A stretch of DNA of 64,000 nucleotides, from NCBI RefSeq assembly GCF_001953175.1, contig NZ_CP018258.1, forward strand, positions 1,330,210 to 1,394,209. The letters run 5' to 3'. The stretch comes from Dehalogenimonas formicexedens (lineage in GTDB: Bacteria > Chloroflexota > Dehalococcoidia > Dehalococcoidales > Dehalococcoidaceae). Numbering within the stretch: position 1 is the first letter of the stretch; every line of letters begins with the position of its first letter. Below are positions 47,927 through 55,850 of this stretch, piece after piece. The translations under genes and the position numbers were made by a program. The notes under the pieces are model-generated. The model had not been told where the DNA came from and did not search any database. It was given only the letters and a program-made list of their open reading frames with translations.

Positions 47927-48841
47927 ATGATGAATACTGATAATGTCGCTGCCAAAATACGGGCGCTGGCCAAGGAAAAGAATGCGGTCATCCTGGCGCA
48001 CAACTACCAGCTGGGTGAGGTCCAGGACATCGCCGACTTTGTGGGCGATTCACTTGAATTATCACAAAAAGCCGCAGCCTCCGGCGCAAAAATCATCGTC
48101 TTCTGCGGCGTCCATTTCATGGCTGAAACGGCCGCCATCATCGCTCCCGGATCCAGGGTCCTGCTGCCGGACGCCCACGCCGGCTGCCCCATGGCCGACA
48201 TGATCACCGTCGCCGGACTTCGAAGGATGAAAGAACAACTGCCGGGCCGGCCGGTTGTGTGTTATGTGAACTCCACTGCCGAGGTTAAGGCCGAAAGCGA
48301 CATCTGCTGCACCTCAGCCAATGCGGTGAAGGTTGTCGAGAGCATACCAAATCCCGAGGTCATCTTTGTGCCCGACCAATATTTGGGCTATTACGTTCAG
48401 CAGCAAACGGACAAGCGCATCCACTTCTGGCCGGGCTACTGCCCCACCCACGCCCGTATCCTGCCGGAGCATATCCTGGAATTAAAGGCAGAGCATCCGA
48501 ATGCCAAGGCTATGGTTCACCCGGAGTGTAGGCCTGAAGTAGCCGCGGTTGCCGATGCAGTCCTTTCCACTGGCGGAATGATCCGGTACGCTAAGAATCC
48601 GGCATACAACGAGTTCATCGTCGGCACGGAAATGGGTATTATCCATCGCCTTCGAAAAGAAAACCCCGGTAAAAAGTTCTATCCGGTGTCGGAGCAGGCG
48701 GTTTGCCCAAATATGAAGCTGATAACCCTCGAAAAGGTTTTATATACCCTCGAAACCGAACAGCCGGAAGTAAAAGTACCCGAATCAGTCGCCGAAAAAG
48801 CGCGATTGGCCATCGAAAGAATGCTTGAGTTAAAAGGATAA
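47927..48841 (+). CDS. nadA: Quinolinate synthase
   Basis: A 304-residue NadA, which condenses iminoaspartate with dihydroxyacetone phosphate to quinolinate using a [4Fe-4S] cluster. Seen: ILAHNYQLGEVQDIADFVGDSL, FCGVHFMAETAAI with Cys about 68, CPTHARI-type Cys region, HPECRPEV, and SEQAVCPNMKLITLEKV. Length matches the shorter NadA class. nadB and nadC are not in the window. cutA follows 6 nt later. Confidence 0.95.
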   Translation: MMNTDNVAAKIRALAKEKNAVILAHNYQLGEVQDIADFVGDSLELSQKAAASGAKIIVFCGVHFMAETAAIIAPGSRVLLPDAHAGCPMADMITVAGLRRMKEQLPGRPVVCYVNSTAEVKAESDICCTSANAVKVVESIPNPEVIFVPDQYLGYYVQQQTDKRIHFWPGYCPTHARILPEHILELKAEHPNAKAMVHPECRPEVAAVADAVLSTGGMIRYAKNPAYNEFIVGTEMGIIHRLRKENPGKKFYPVSEQAVCPNMKLITLEKVLYTLETEQPEVKVPESVAEKARLAIERMLELKG

Positions 48842-48847
48842 TAGTAA

Positions 48848-49198
48848 ATGAACGATTTCAAATACACGATGGTATTCATCACCGCCGCGGATAACGAAGA
48901 GGCCCGGCTTATCGCCAAAATGCTACTCGAGCAGAAGAAAGCTGCCTGCGTCAGCATCATGGACGGCATGAACTCAGCCTACTGGTGGAAGGGCGCCATT
49001 GAGAACGCCACCGAGAGCCTGCTGATGGTCAAGACCAAGGCCGAAATGCTGGATGACATTGTCACCGCCGTTACCGAGATCCACAGCTACGAAAATCCGG
49101 AGATCATCGCCCTGCCGGTCTTCGGGGGCAGCGGCAGCTATTTCGAATGGGTCGATGAATCGCTCGAACCGGAAGCTGAAGAACCGACCGCCACATAG
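48848..49198 (+). CDS. cutA: Divalent cation tolerance protein CutA
   Basis: A 116-residue trimeric PII-like protein. Family signatures are AACVSIMDGMNSAYWWKG (about 33-50), LLMVKTKAEM, HSYENPEIIALPV and GSYFEWVDESL. CutA has been linked to copper tolerance, but its role is unsettled in most bacteria. It is in the nadA transcript, with cysE 46 nt further on. Confidence 0.93.
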   Translation: MNDFKYTMVFITAADNEEARLIAKMLLEQKKAACVSIMDGMNSAYWWKGAIENATESLLMVKTKAEMLDDIVTAVTEIHSYENPEIIALPVFGGSGSYFEWVDESLEPEAEEPTAT

Positions 49199-49244
49199 CT
49201 ATTTGAAGGCCCTCGCCGTATAATACCTGTTCAAGAGCGAACAG

Positions 49245-49958
49245 ATGTTTAATACCATCCGCGAAGATATCAACAATGTTTTCGCCAAAGACCCGGCAGC
49301 GCGGGGCGTTTTCGAGGTCGTTTTCTGCTACCCCGGCTTGCACGCTCTTTGGGGCTACCGTGTCTTCCACTGGTTCTGGAAAATCCGCTGGCACTTCCTG
49401 GCGCGGTGGCTTTCCCACGTCACACGATTTCTCACCGGCATTGAGATTCATCCCGGGGCCACCATCGGCCGGCGCTTTTTCATAGATCACGGCATGGGCG
49501 TGGTCATCGGCGAAACGAGCATCATCGGCGACGACGTGCTGCTCTATAAGGGGGTGGTGCTGGGCGGTACCAGCCTCTCCAAGGGAAAACGCCACCCGAC
49601 CTTAGGCAATAATGTCGTCATAGGTACCAACGCCTGCGTACTGGGCAACATCACCCTGGGCGACGGAACGAGGGTGGGGGCAGGTTCGGTGGTGGTTAGA
49701 AGCGCACCTCCAGGATCTACAGTGGTGGGCATCCCCGGCCGGGTGGTCGAGGAACACAAACCCCAGGTGGTCACTGACCTTGAACACGGCAAGCTGCCCG
49801 ACCCGGTCGCCGAAGCAGTGCGCTACATGCTGGCTGAACATGCCAAGCTGGACAAACGGCTAGCGGAACTGGAGAAACTGGGCAGCATCATCACCCCGAC
49901 GGATGAACTCGAGGACAAGCTAAAGGAATTGGCCAAAGAGTTCAATTCCAACAGCTAG
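49245..49958 (+). CDS. cysE: Serine O-acetyltransferase (EpsC type)
   Basis: A 237-residue enzyme that acetylates serine in the first step of cysteine synthesis. The N-terminal helical part ([20 protein letters not shown]) is followed by the left-handed beta-helix with [20 protein letters not shown] (catalytic His), [20 protein letters not shown] and [28 protein letters not shown] at about 49219 suggests its own promoter. It converges with the next gene, with only 2 nt between. Confidence 0.95.
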   Translation: MFNTIREDINNVFAKDPAARGVFEVVFCYPGLHALWGYRVFHWFWKIRWHFLARWLSHVTRFLTGIEIHPGATIGRRFFIDHGMGVVIGETSIIGDDVLLYKGVVLGGTSLSKGKRHPTLGNNVVIGTNACVLGNITLGDGTRVGAGSVVVRSAPPGSTVVGIPGRVVEEHKPQVVTDLEHGKLPDPVAEAVRYMLAEHAKLDKRLAELEKLGSIITPTDELEDKLKELAKEFNSNS

Positions 49959-49960
49959 CC

Positions 49961-50785
49961 TCACGATTTCGGCACCAGCTCGATCTCGAACAAAAGCGGC
50001 CAAAGCTTACCGGTGACGAAGAGCCTCTTTCCCACCGGATCGTAAGCGATCCCGTTCAGGACATCGACAGCGACAGGATTGGCAAACGGCGGCAACAGGC
50101 CGGTCAGATCGACCCAGGATTCCACGTTGCCGGTGCCCGGATCGATTATGGCGATTTCATCGGTCAACCAGATATTGGCATAAATCTTGCCGTTCACATA
50201 CTCAAGCTCATTGATGTTCACCACCGGCGTGCCATGATCCCTGACATCGATCTTGCCCGTTGCCTGAAGGGTAACAGGATCAAGGAAATATATTGTCGAG
50301 GTGCCGTCGCTCATGATGAGCCTCGTCCCATCCTGGGTAAGCCCCCAGCCTTCAGTGGTGTAACTGAAACTTTTCAATACAGTAAAGTTATCTTTGGAAT
50401 AGACGAACCCGATATGCGTCTGCCAGGTCAACTGGATGAGCGAGTTTTGCCAAAGGGTTAGTCCCTCGCCGAAGTACTTAGGGTCGAGGCTCGTGCTTTG
50501 CAGGACCTGGCCCGTCGCCAGATCCACTTTCCGAACCGTCGATTGCCCGTAGAGGCCGGTGCTCTCATAAAGGAAACCATCGGCGTAGACCAGGCCCTCG
50601 GTGAAGGCGGCACGGTCGTAAGGATAGGAATTGACGACCCTGTATGTGTAGTTGGCGACCGGGGGAATTGTGGTTTGGGTGGCGGTTGTCGAAACTGCGG
50701 GCGACTCAGCGCAGCCCGGCTGTAAGCCCAATGCCATGGCGATTATCGCAGCGGCGGCGGTGACCCTGATTTTCGACGCTATCAT
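49961..50785 (-). CDS. Glutaminyl-peptide cyclotransferase (glutamine cyclotransferase family), lipoprotein
   Basis: About 274 residues from the ATG at 50785, which has GGGGGG 4-5 nt upstream. It carries a short signal peptide with a possible lipobox LQPGC. The mature part is a five-bladed beta-propeller of the plant/bacterial QC family: YPYDRAAFTEGLVYADGFLYESTG, TWQTHIGFVYSKD, TEGWGLTQDGTRLIMSDGTS and NELEYVNGKIYANIW. The enzyme forms N-terminal pyroglutamate on exported peptides. A start further upstream (50872) would precede the signal peptide with an unlikely hydrophilic stretch. Confidence 0.88.
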   Translation of the reverse strand: MIASKIRVTAAAAIIAMALGLQPGCAESPAVSTTATQTTIPPVANYTYRVVNSYPYDRAAFTEGLVYADGFLYESTGLYGQSTVRKVDLATGQVLQSTSLDPKYFGEGLTLWQNSLIQLTWQTHIGFVYSKDNFTVLKSFSYTTEGWGLTQDGTRLIMSDGTSTIYFLDPVTLQATGKIDVRDHGTPVVNINELEYVNGKIYANIWLTDEIAIIDPGTGNVESWVDLTGLLPPFANPVAVDVLNGIAYDPVGKRLFVTGKLWPLLFEIELVPKS

Positions 50786-50949
50786 ACATCCCCCCAGGAC
50801 AACACTCATCATATTCCCCCGGCCGTCCCAAGTGAAAATTCCAATTGTGTCAACTTGATCCAAATCATACAAGTTCCTGGCGTGCGGAGGATATACTGGT
50901 TTGGTCGCGCGATGGAAAGCGCGAACAATTTTTATAAGGGAGAAGTGTT

Positions 50950-52512
50950 TTGGGCGAAATGTTTTGTTTCCAGTGCGAACAGGCGGTCGGCGGCAAAGCC
51001 TGCACCAAAGTCGGCGCCTGCGGCAAGCCGCCCGAAGTTTCAGCGGCGCAGGACGAGTTGACGGCCGCCCTTACCAGCCTGGCGAAAACCGCGGAAGGTA
51101 AAACCCCTGATTCGTCCAGGGACGGGCTGGTGATGCGGGGGCTGTTTGCCACCGTAACCAATGTCAACTTCGATAACCAGGACGTTAAAGGACTGGTTGA
51201 AGAGGTAAGACGCGAAACCCGCCGCCTGGGCGGGGATACCGGCTTCAAGGTCGCGTCCCTGTGGCAGGGCGACCCCGACACCGTTTCACTGCGCTCGACG
51301 CTGCTATTCGGACTGCGCGGCATGGCCGCCTACGCCTGGCATGCCCGCGTCCTGGGCTACACCGACGCCGAGGTGACCGGCTGGTTGTACAAAGGCCTCC
51401 GCGAGGTCGGCCGGGAGCATTCCGTGGCCGAATGGCTGGAACTGCTGATGGAATTCGGCCGCATCAACCTGAAATGCATGGAACTGCTCGACGCCGCCAA
51501 CACGGGAACCTTCGGCCATCCGGTTCCCACCCAGATCAGCACCGCGGTCGAACCCGGTCCTTTCATCGTCATGAGCGGCCACGACCTCCTGGACCTGAAG
51601 GAACTCCTGGATCAAACGGCGGGGAAGGGTATCAGCGTCTATACCCACGGCGAAATGCTGCCCGCCCACGGCTATCCCGGCCTGAAGAAGTACCCCCACC
51701 TGAAGGGCAATTTCGGCACGGCGTGGCAAAACCAGCAGCAGGAATTCGCCGGCGCCCCCGGCGCTTTCATCTTCAACACCAACTGTCTCATGCCGCCCAA
51801 GGCTTCATATTCCGACCGGGTCTTCACCTCCGCCGTGGTCGCCTATCCCGGTCTAAGACACCTGCCTGAAACGGATGGGCGGATCGACTATGGTCCGGCC
51901 ATCCAAAAGGCATTGGCACTGGGAGGCTACCCAGCACGCCAGGAATTCACCGGCATCAACGGCGGAAAGACCCTGACCACCGGTTTCGGCCGGGAAGCGG
52001 TCATGGGCGTCGCCGGAGCCGTCATTGAGGCGGTAAAAAGCGGCGCGGTGAAGCATTTCCTGCTCGTCGGCGGCTGCGACGGCGCCAAACCCGGCCGTAA
52101 CTACTATACCGAGCTGGTCCAGAAATCGCCCGCCGATACGGTCATCCTGACCCTTGCCTGCGGTAAATACCGCTTCAACGACCTCGACCTGGGAACTGTC
52201 GGCGGCCTGCCGCGCCTCCTCGATATCGGCCAGTGCAACGACGCCTATTCAGCGATCAGGATCGCCCTGGCCCTGGCGGAAGCCTTCAAATGCGGTGTCA
52301 ACGAGTTGCCGCTGTCCCTGGTGTTGTCCTGGTACGAACAGAAAGCGGTCTGCATCCTGCTGACCCTGCTGGCGCTGGGCATCAAGAATATCAGGCTGGG
52401 CCCGACGCTGCCGGCGTTTATATCACCGAACGTACTTGGGGTTCTGGTCGAACAATTCGGGCTCAAACCCATCGATTCGGCGGAGACTGATCTCAAGGCG
52501 ATACTGGGTTAA
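50950..52512 (+). CDS. hcp: Hybrid cluster protein (hydroxylamine reductase)
   Basis: A 520-residue HCP (prismane protein), which contains a [4Fe-4S] cluster and a hybrid Fe-S-O cluster and acts in nitrosative-stress defence (NO or hydroxylamine reduction). The N-terminal cluster is CFQCEQAVGG with further Cys in CTKVGACGK. Hybrid-cluster ligands lie in NTNCLMPP, GGCDGAKPGR, LACGKYRFNDLDLGT and GQCNDAYSAI. The TTG at 50950 has GGGAG 7 nt upstream; the ATG at 50959 would match the usual MFCFQCE start but lacks good spacing. Confidence 0.95.
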   Translation: MGEMFCFQCEQAVGGKACTKVGACGKPPEVSAAQDELTAALTSLAKTAEGKTPDSSRDGLVMRGLFATVTNVNFDNQDVKGLVEEVRRETRRLGGDTGFKVASLWQGDPDTVSLRSTLLFGLRGMAAYAWHARVLGYTDAEVTGWLYKGLREVGREHSVAEWLELLMEFGRINLKCMELLDAANTGTFGHPVPTQISTAVEPGPFIVMSGHDLLDLKELLDQTAGKGISVYTHGEMLPAHGYPGLKKYPHLKGNFGTAWQNQQQEFAGAPGAFIFNTNCLMPPKASYSDRVFTSAVVAYPGLRHLPETDGRIDYGPAIQKALALGGYPARQEFTGINGGKTLTTGFGREAVMGVAGAVIEAVKSGAVKHFLLVGGCDGAKPGRNYYTELVQKSPADTVILTLACGKYRFNDLDLGTVGGLPRLLDIGQCNDAYSAIRIALALAEAFKCGVNELPLSLVLSWYEQKAVCILLTLLALGIKNIRLGPTLPAFISPNVLGVLVEQFGLKPIDSAETDLKAILG

Positions 52513-52520
52513 TGAAAAGA

Positions 52521-52548
52521 AGAGGCTGGCGTCCCGGCGCCAGCCTCT
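52521..52548 (+). terminator. Hairpin after hcp
   Basis: An 11-bp perfect stem AGAGGCTGGCG / CGCCAGCCTCT with a 6-nt loop, 9 nt after the hcp stop. No T-run follows on the plus strand, so it may act as an mRNA 3' end stabiliser or a weak terminator. Confidence 0.65.
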
Positions 52549-52586
52549 ACCGGGACGAATAAAGAAAATTATCCTATAATAAAAAC

Positions 52587-53192
52587 ATGAGCATCAAAGT
52601 TACCGTTTTCTCTGACTACATCTGACCGTTCTGTTATATCGGCAAGGGACTTGTCGACAGTTTCAGAGACGAATTCGATATCGATGACACCTGGCTCGGG
52701 TTCGAGATTCACCCGGAAACGCCGCCGGAAGGGGCCGACGTCAGGAATCGTTACAACCCCGAGGATATCGCCCAGTTATCGGAGATGCTGCGCCGCCGGG
52801 CGGAGGAACTCGGACTCCCCTATGACCCGGCGCCCATCCTGGCAAATTCCGCCCTGGCTCTGGCCGCGGCTGAATTCGCCCGCGACAACGGCCGTTTCCG
52901 GGAATTTCACCATGAGATGCTTTCGGCGGTCTTCGCCCGGGGCCAGAACATCGGGTCGAGAGACGTCATCCGGGAGACCGCCAGCCGCGCCGGCCTGGAT
53001 GGGGCGGCGATGCTGAAGGCGATCGATCAAGGGGCATATGTCGAACGTCTGCGAGAATCGCAGGCCCAGGGACATGAACTGGGCGTCACCGGAGTCCCGA
53101 CCTTCATCATCAACGACCGCTACGCTATCGTCGGCGCTCAGCCAATCGAGACCTTCCGGCGTGTTCTCCGGCAGGCCCAGGCAGCTTCCTGA
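52587..53192 (+). CDS. DsbA/FrnE-family oxidoreductase, candidate selenoprotein (UPFC active site, in-frame TGA)
   Basis: From the ATG at 52587 the frame runs 12 codons (MSIKVTVFSDYI), meets TGA at 52623-52625, then continues with PFCYIGKGLVDSF to a TAG/TGA-free end at 53190, 201 codons in all. FrnE/DsbA proteins have SDYxCPFC(Y/F)IGK here, so the TGA replaces exactly the nucleophilic Cys of CPFC. The rest is intact: FEIHPETPPEGADV, AEFARDNGRFREFHHEML, the cis-Pro loop GVTGVPTFIIN, and a normal length. A SECIS-like hairpin follows the TGA. A TATAAT (52575-52580) lies 6 nt before the ATG, so the mRNA is probably leaderless. It would be a thiol/selenol oxidoreductase. The alternative is a nonsense mutation. 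Confidence 0.8.
52631..52660 (+). promoter_or_regulatory. SECIS-like hairpin just after the in-frame TGA
   Basis: CGGCAAG (52640-52646) pairs with CTTGTCG (52650-52656) through seven pairs, one a G-U, around a GGA loop. CTGT (52631-52634) can pair with ACAG (52657-52660) below an internal bulge. The apical loop begins 21 nt after the TGA and starts with G, both within the known limits for bacterial SECIS elements. Judged by eye; no folding energy was computed. Confidence 0.65.
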
Positions 53193-53270
53193 ACCCTGGA
53201 CCAACAAAACCGTCAACTGGAAGACGATCTCCAATCGTCCGTACGGGCGTTTTCGTGGTATAATATTCAG

Positions 53271-53726
53271 GTGAGTGATATCAGGGTTGTCGCCACCAAC
53301 CAGAAGGCGTACCACAACTATTTCATCAGCGACCCGGTAGAGGCCGGGCTGGTACTGACCGGCACCGAGATCAAGTCTCTGCGCGGCGGCCGGGTAAGCT
53401 TGGGCGATGCCTACGTCAAACCTGAAAACGGCGAGATGTGGCTTTTGAATGCCCATATCGCCCGGTATGAGCCGGGCTCATACATGAGCCATGAGCCGAC
53501 CCGGCAGCGTAAACTGCTCATTCACAAAAAAGAGATGCGCGCCATGCTCTGCAAAATCAAGGAGCGGGGCTTGACCCTGGTGCCGACCAAGATCTACATC
53601 AAGGGCAATGTCGCCAAGGTGGAGGTGGCGGTGGGCAAGGGCAAGAAGCTCTATGACAAGCGCGAGGTCATCGAGAAGCGCGAATGCGAGCGGGAGCTGG
53701 GCAGGATTCTCAAGAGCCGGCTCTAA
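53271..53726 (+). CDS. smpB: SsrA-binding protein
   Basis: A 151-residue SmpB, which binds the tRNA-like part of tmRNA and brings it to stalled ribosomes. Text: NQKAYHNYFISDPVEAGLVL, GTEIKSLRGGRVSLGDAYV, HIARYEPGSYMSHEPTRQRK and KGKKLYDKREVIEKRECERE. The start is a GTG at 53271, with TATAAT (53259-53264) only 6 nt upstream, so the mRNA is probably leaderless. ssrA begins 6 nt after its stop, so the protein and its RNA partner are adjacent. Confidence 0.97.
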   Translation: MSDIRVVATNQKAYHNYFISDPVEAGLVLTGTEIKSLRGGRVSLGDAYVKPENGEMWLLNAHIARYEPGSYMSHEPTRQRKLLIHKKEMRAMLCKIKERGLTLVPTKIYIKGNVAKVEVAVGKGKKLYDKREVIEKRECERELGRILKSRL

Positions 53727-53732
53727 CATCAT

Positions 53733-54087
53733 GGGGACGCGTGGTTTCGACAGGGGAGGTTAGTTACGGAATTGCGGGTTGAGCTTGCCGCTAAGCTCAT
53801 TAATCCTGGTGGCAAAATACAATTGGCGAACGTGAACTCGTTCTCGCCGGCTAAATAAAGCCAGCGCATCCGCCGCGCTCCACCCCAACGGGCGCGGACC
53901 GGGTGCCGAAAGATTGGGGTGCCGCGTCCTTGACGCCGATACGGGAAGCGAAAGAAAAATTGGCTGGCCCCTAAAGATTCCGCCGGTTGAAGCTTAAAGG
54001 GCGAGAAACAAACATCCGGCTAGACCTGTAGTAGATTCCGGGCAATCTTTTCTGGACGGGGAGTTCGACTCTCCCCCGTCTCCACCA
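53733..54087 (+). ncRNA. ssrA: Transfer-messenger RNA (tmRNA)
   Basis: About 355 nt. The 5' end GGGGACG pairs with the 3' end CGTCTCC, with A and an encoded CCA at 54085-54087. The 5' part GGTTTCGACAGGGG and the T arm GGGGAGTTCGACTCTCCCC are typical. The tag frame at 53825-53854 reads GERELVLAG then TAA, ending in a hydrophobic degron-like tail. It follows smpB. Its 3' end is the insertion site of the island that occupies the rest of the window and is overlapped by the antisense end of the recombinase gene. Confidence 0.98.
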
Positions 54088-55672
54088 GAAACACAGCCGA
54101 GCCTTTGGGAGAAGCTCCCAGAGGCTCGTTTATTATGTGGATCTTAGAATCCTTCTTCGCTGAAGCTACCTGGAAGATAGGTCTGAAAGGTGGTTTAGGC
54201 ATCACTGCGATCACCCTCTTCCCAGCTTTGGCGTCGATGTAGACTGCGTCCAGTATGGTGAGGAGTATCTTCCTTTGCTCAGAAAGCGTTGCCGAAGCCC
54301 ATAACTTGGGAAGATCCAGGATAAGTTTACCGGCAGCTTCTGCGGCGTTGTAGTCAGGCACCACCAATGATTCAAGGCTGAGTTCAAGCAATCTCTTCTG
54401 CCGCTTGTACTCTTCTTCGGGCATGACGTTATCGACATATGCCCTGCCTAGTCGAAGGAGTCTTGCTTTGACCTCGTCGCGTTCCTTTTTGATCCGCTCA
54501 ACATCATCTTTAAGACTGATTATTGACAGCACTTCTTCCAACCATTTCGGTCCGAGTTCGATAGCCGAAACTAACTCTCTCACCTGATTGTCAATAGTAG
54601 AACATGTTATGGCACCACCATGACCCCGACAATCCTCGATACTCCTGGTGGCTTTGTGCTCCCGATAATATGAATTGCCACTGGTGTAAGTCTGAGCCCA
54701 CATCGGCATGCCGCAGTAAGCGCATCTCACCAGACCTTTGAGCAAGTATTCCCTTTCAGGATGAGACGAAAGCGTCTCGGACCTCCCTGAGTTCTTCTTG
54801 AGCAAATCTTGGACGGCAATAAAGACCTCTTTGCTGATCAGGGGCTGGTGAGCGCCGGGTAGAGCCTTACCCTGATACACGACTTGTCCGGTAAAGAAGG
54901 GATTGTGGAGGATTCCTCTGATGGATGCCGTTGTGAAGAGCCTGGGACCTGCTACAAGGTTGCCAATGGCGTCGGGTGAGGCCTTGGTGTTCCGGGTGCG
55001 GAAACCCTCAGCATTAAGCCACCCAGCAAGGCTGCTTAGGGTGCCGGTGCCTGAGGCGTAGCGCCTGAATAGTTCGGTTACTGCTGGTCCTTCGGTTGGG
55101 TGGATGTGAATACCGCCAGAATGCTCAGGATCACACTGTTTGACCTTCTCTCCCTTGGAACTATCCCAGCAGGACTGGTATCCGAAAGGGATTGCCCCGT
55201 GATGCTTGCCCTCGTAAATCCGCTGCTCCTGCCCTTTCTTCACATGCTTGGCTAGCGATGATGAGAAGAACTGATTGAAGGCTCCCAGCATGTGCATCGA
55301 AAGCATGCCTTCAGGCGTTGAATAGTCGATACTCTCGGTAATGGAGACGAGCCCGACGTGATGTTTGGCCAAAATCGATAAGGACTCGATGGTTACCTTC
55401 ATATTCCGGGACCAGCGATCAAGAGTATGGATCACGATGACGTCAAATTGATGTTTTGAGGCATCTTCCAGCAGCTGCCTGAAGACCGGACGTTTGGCGA
55501 TGGCGTCGACATGAGCGCTCTTGCCTTCTTCCCGGTAGACGCCGACCGGTTGCCAGCCCCTGTTCTGACAAAGTTCCCGGAAGAGCCTCTCTTGAGCAGT
55601 GAGTGAATGCCCCTGAACCTGGGACACATCCGATACCCGGATGTAGGTGACTGCTCGTTTAGCTTCAGTCAT
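54020..55672 (-). CDS. Large serine recombinase, overlapping the tmRNA 3' end
   Basis: A 550-residue large serine integrase. The N-terminal resolvase domain has VTYIRVSDVSQVQGHSLTAQ with the nucleophile Ser in VS (about residue 14) and VIHTLDRWSRN. A recombinase domain (about 165-300) follows, then a zinc ribbon with CAYCGMP and later Cys (about 335-365), a coiled-coil part (about 385-440) and a long tail. The final 22 codons (54020-54087) are antisense to the tRNA-like end of ssrA, so the tail depends on the integration site and would change on excision. It is the last gene of the island operon and probably the ssrA-specific integrase. Confidence 0.95.
   Translation of the reverse strand: MTEAKRAVTYIRVSDVSQVQGHSLTAQERLFRELCQNRGWQPVGVYREEGKSAHVDAIAKRPVFRQLLEDASKHQFDVIVIHTLDRWSRNMKVTIESLSILAKHHVGLVSITESIDYSTPEGMLSMHMLGAFNQFFSSSLAKHVKKGQEQRIYEGKHHGAIPFGYQSCWDSSKGEKVKQCDPEHSGGIHIHPTEGPAVTELFRRYASGTGTLSSLAGWLNAEGFRTRNTKASPDAIGNLVAGPRLFTTASIRGILHNPFFTGQVVYQGKALPGAHQPLISKEVFIAVQDLLKKNSGRSETLSSHPEREYLLKGLVRCAYCGMPMWAQTYTSGNSYYREHKATRSIEDCRGHGGAITCSTIDNQVRELVSAIELGPKWLEEVLSIISLKDDVERIKKERDEVKARLLRLGRAYVDNVMPEEEYKRQKRLLELSLESLVVPDYNAAEAAGKLILDLPKLWASATLSEQRKILLTILDAVYIDAKAGKRVIAVMPKPPFRPIFQVASAKKDSKIHIINEPLGASPKGSAVFLVETGESRTPRPEKIARNLLQV
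54099..54133 (+). terminator. Terminator for ssrA supplied by island DNA
   Basis: A 13-bp stem GAGCCTTTGGGAG / CTCCCAGAGGCTC (one G-T pair) with a 3-nt loop, 11 nt after the tmRNA CCA and followed by GTTTATTATG. It lies inside the recombinase coding region, on the island side of the junction. Confidence 0.75.
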
Positions 55673-55850
55673 GGGAAACCTCTCTTATCGAGTTTCCTCT
55701 TGAAGCGACGGACAGAGCGACTTCAGCGATGGTGTTGAAGAAGTGCTGTAACATTATGTCGTCTAACTCTCCACCTTCAAAAGTGGCGGGGATTGTATAG
55801 CGAAGGGGTATACCCGTCAACGACTTATCGGGCATCTCCTTGGGATCCAT
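55665..55850 (-). CDS. Small protein between the two recombinase genes
   Basis: A 61-residue frame that starts right after the stop of the small resolvase gene and overlaps the large recombinase start by 8 nt, so it fits exactly in the coupled operon. The sequence is mixed, with a predicted helix in the middle (LDDIMLQHFFNTIAEVALSV), and has no recognised domain. It could be a recombination directionality factor or accessory subunit. This is only a positional guess. Confidence 0.65.
   Translation of the reverse strand: MDPKEMPDKSLTGIPLRYTIPATFEGGELDDIMLQHFFNTIAEVALSVASRGNSIREVSHD

Noticed and set aside
52785-53192. A 135-residue DsbA-like protein starting at the ATG 52785
   Set aside because: This is the fragment left if the TGA is taken as a stop. 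It would lack the thioredoxin-fold start and active site, while the upstream frame continues perfectly to a leaderless ATG.
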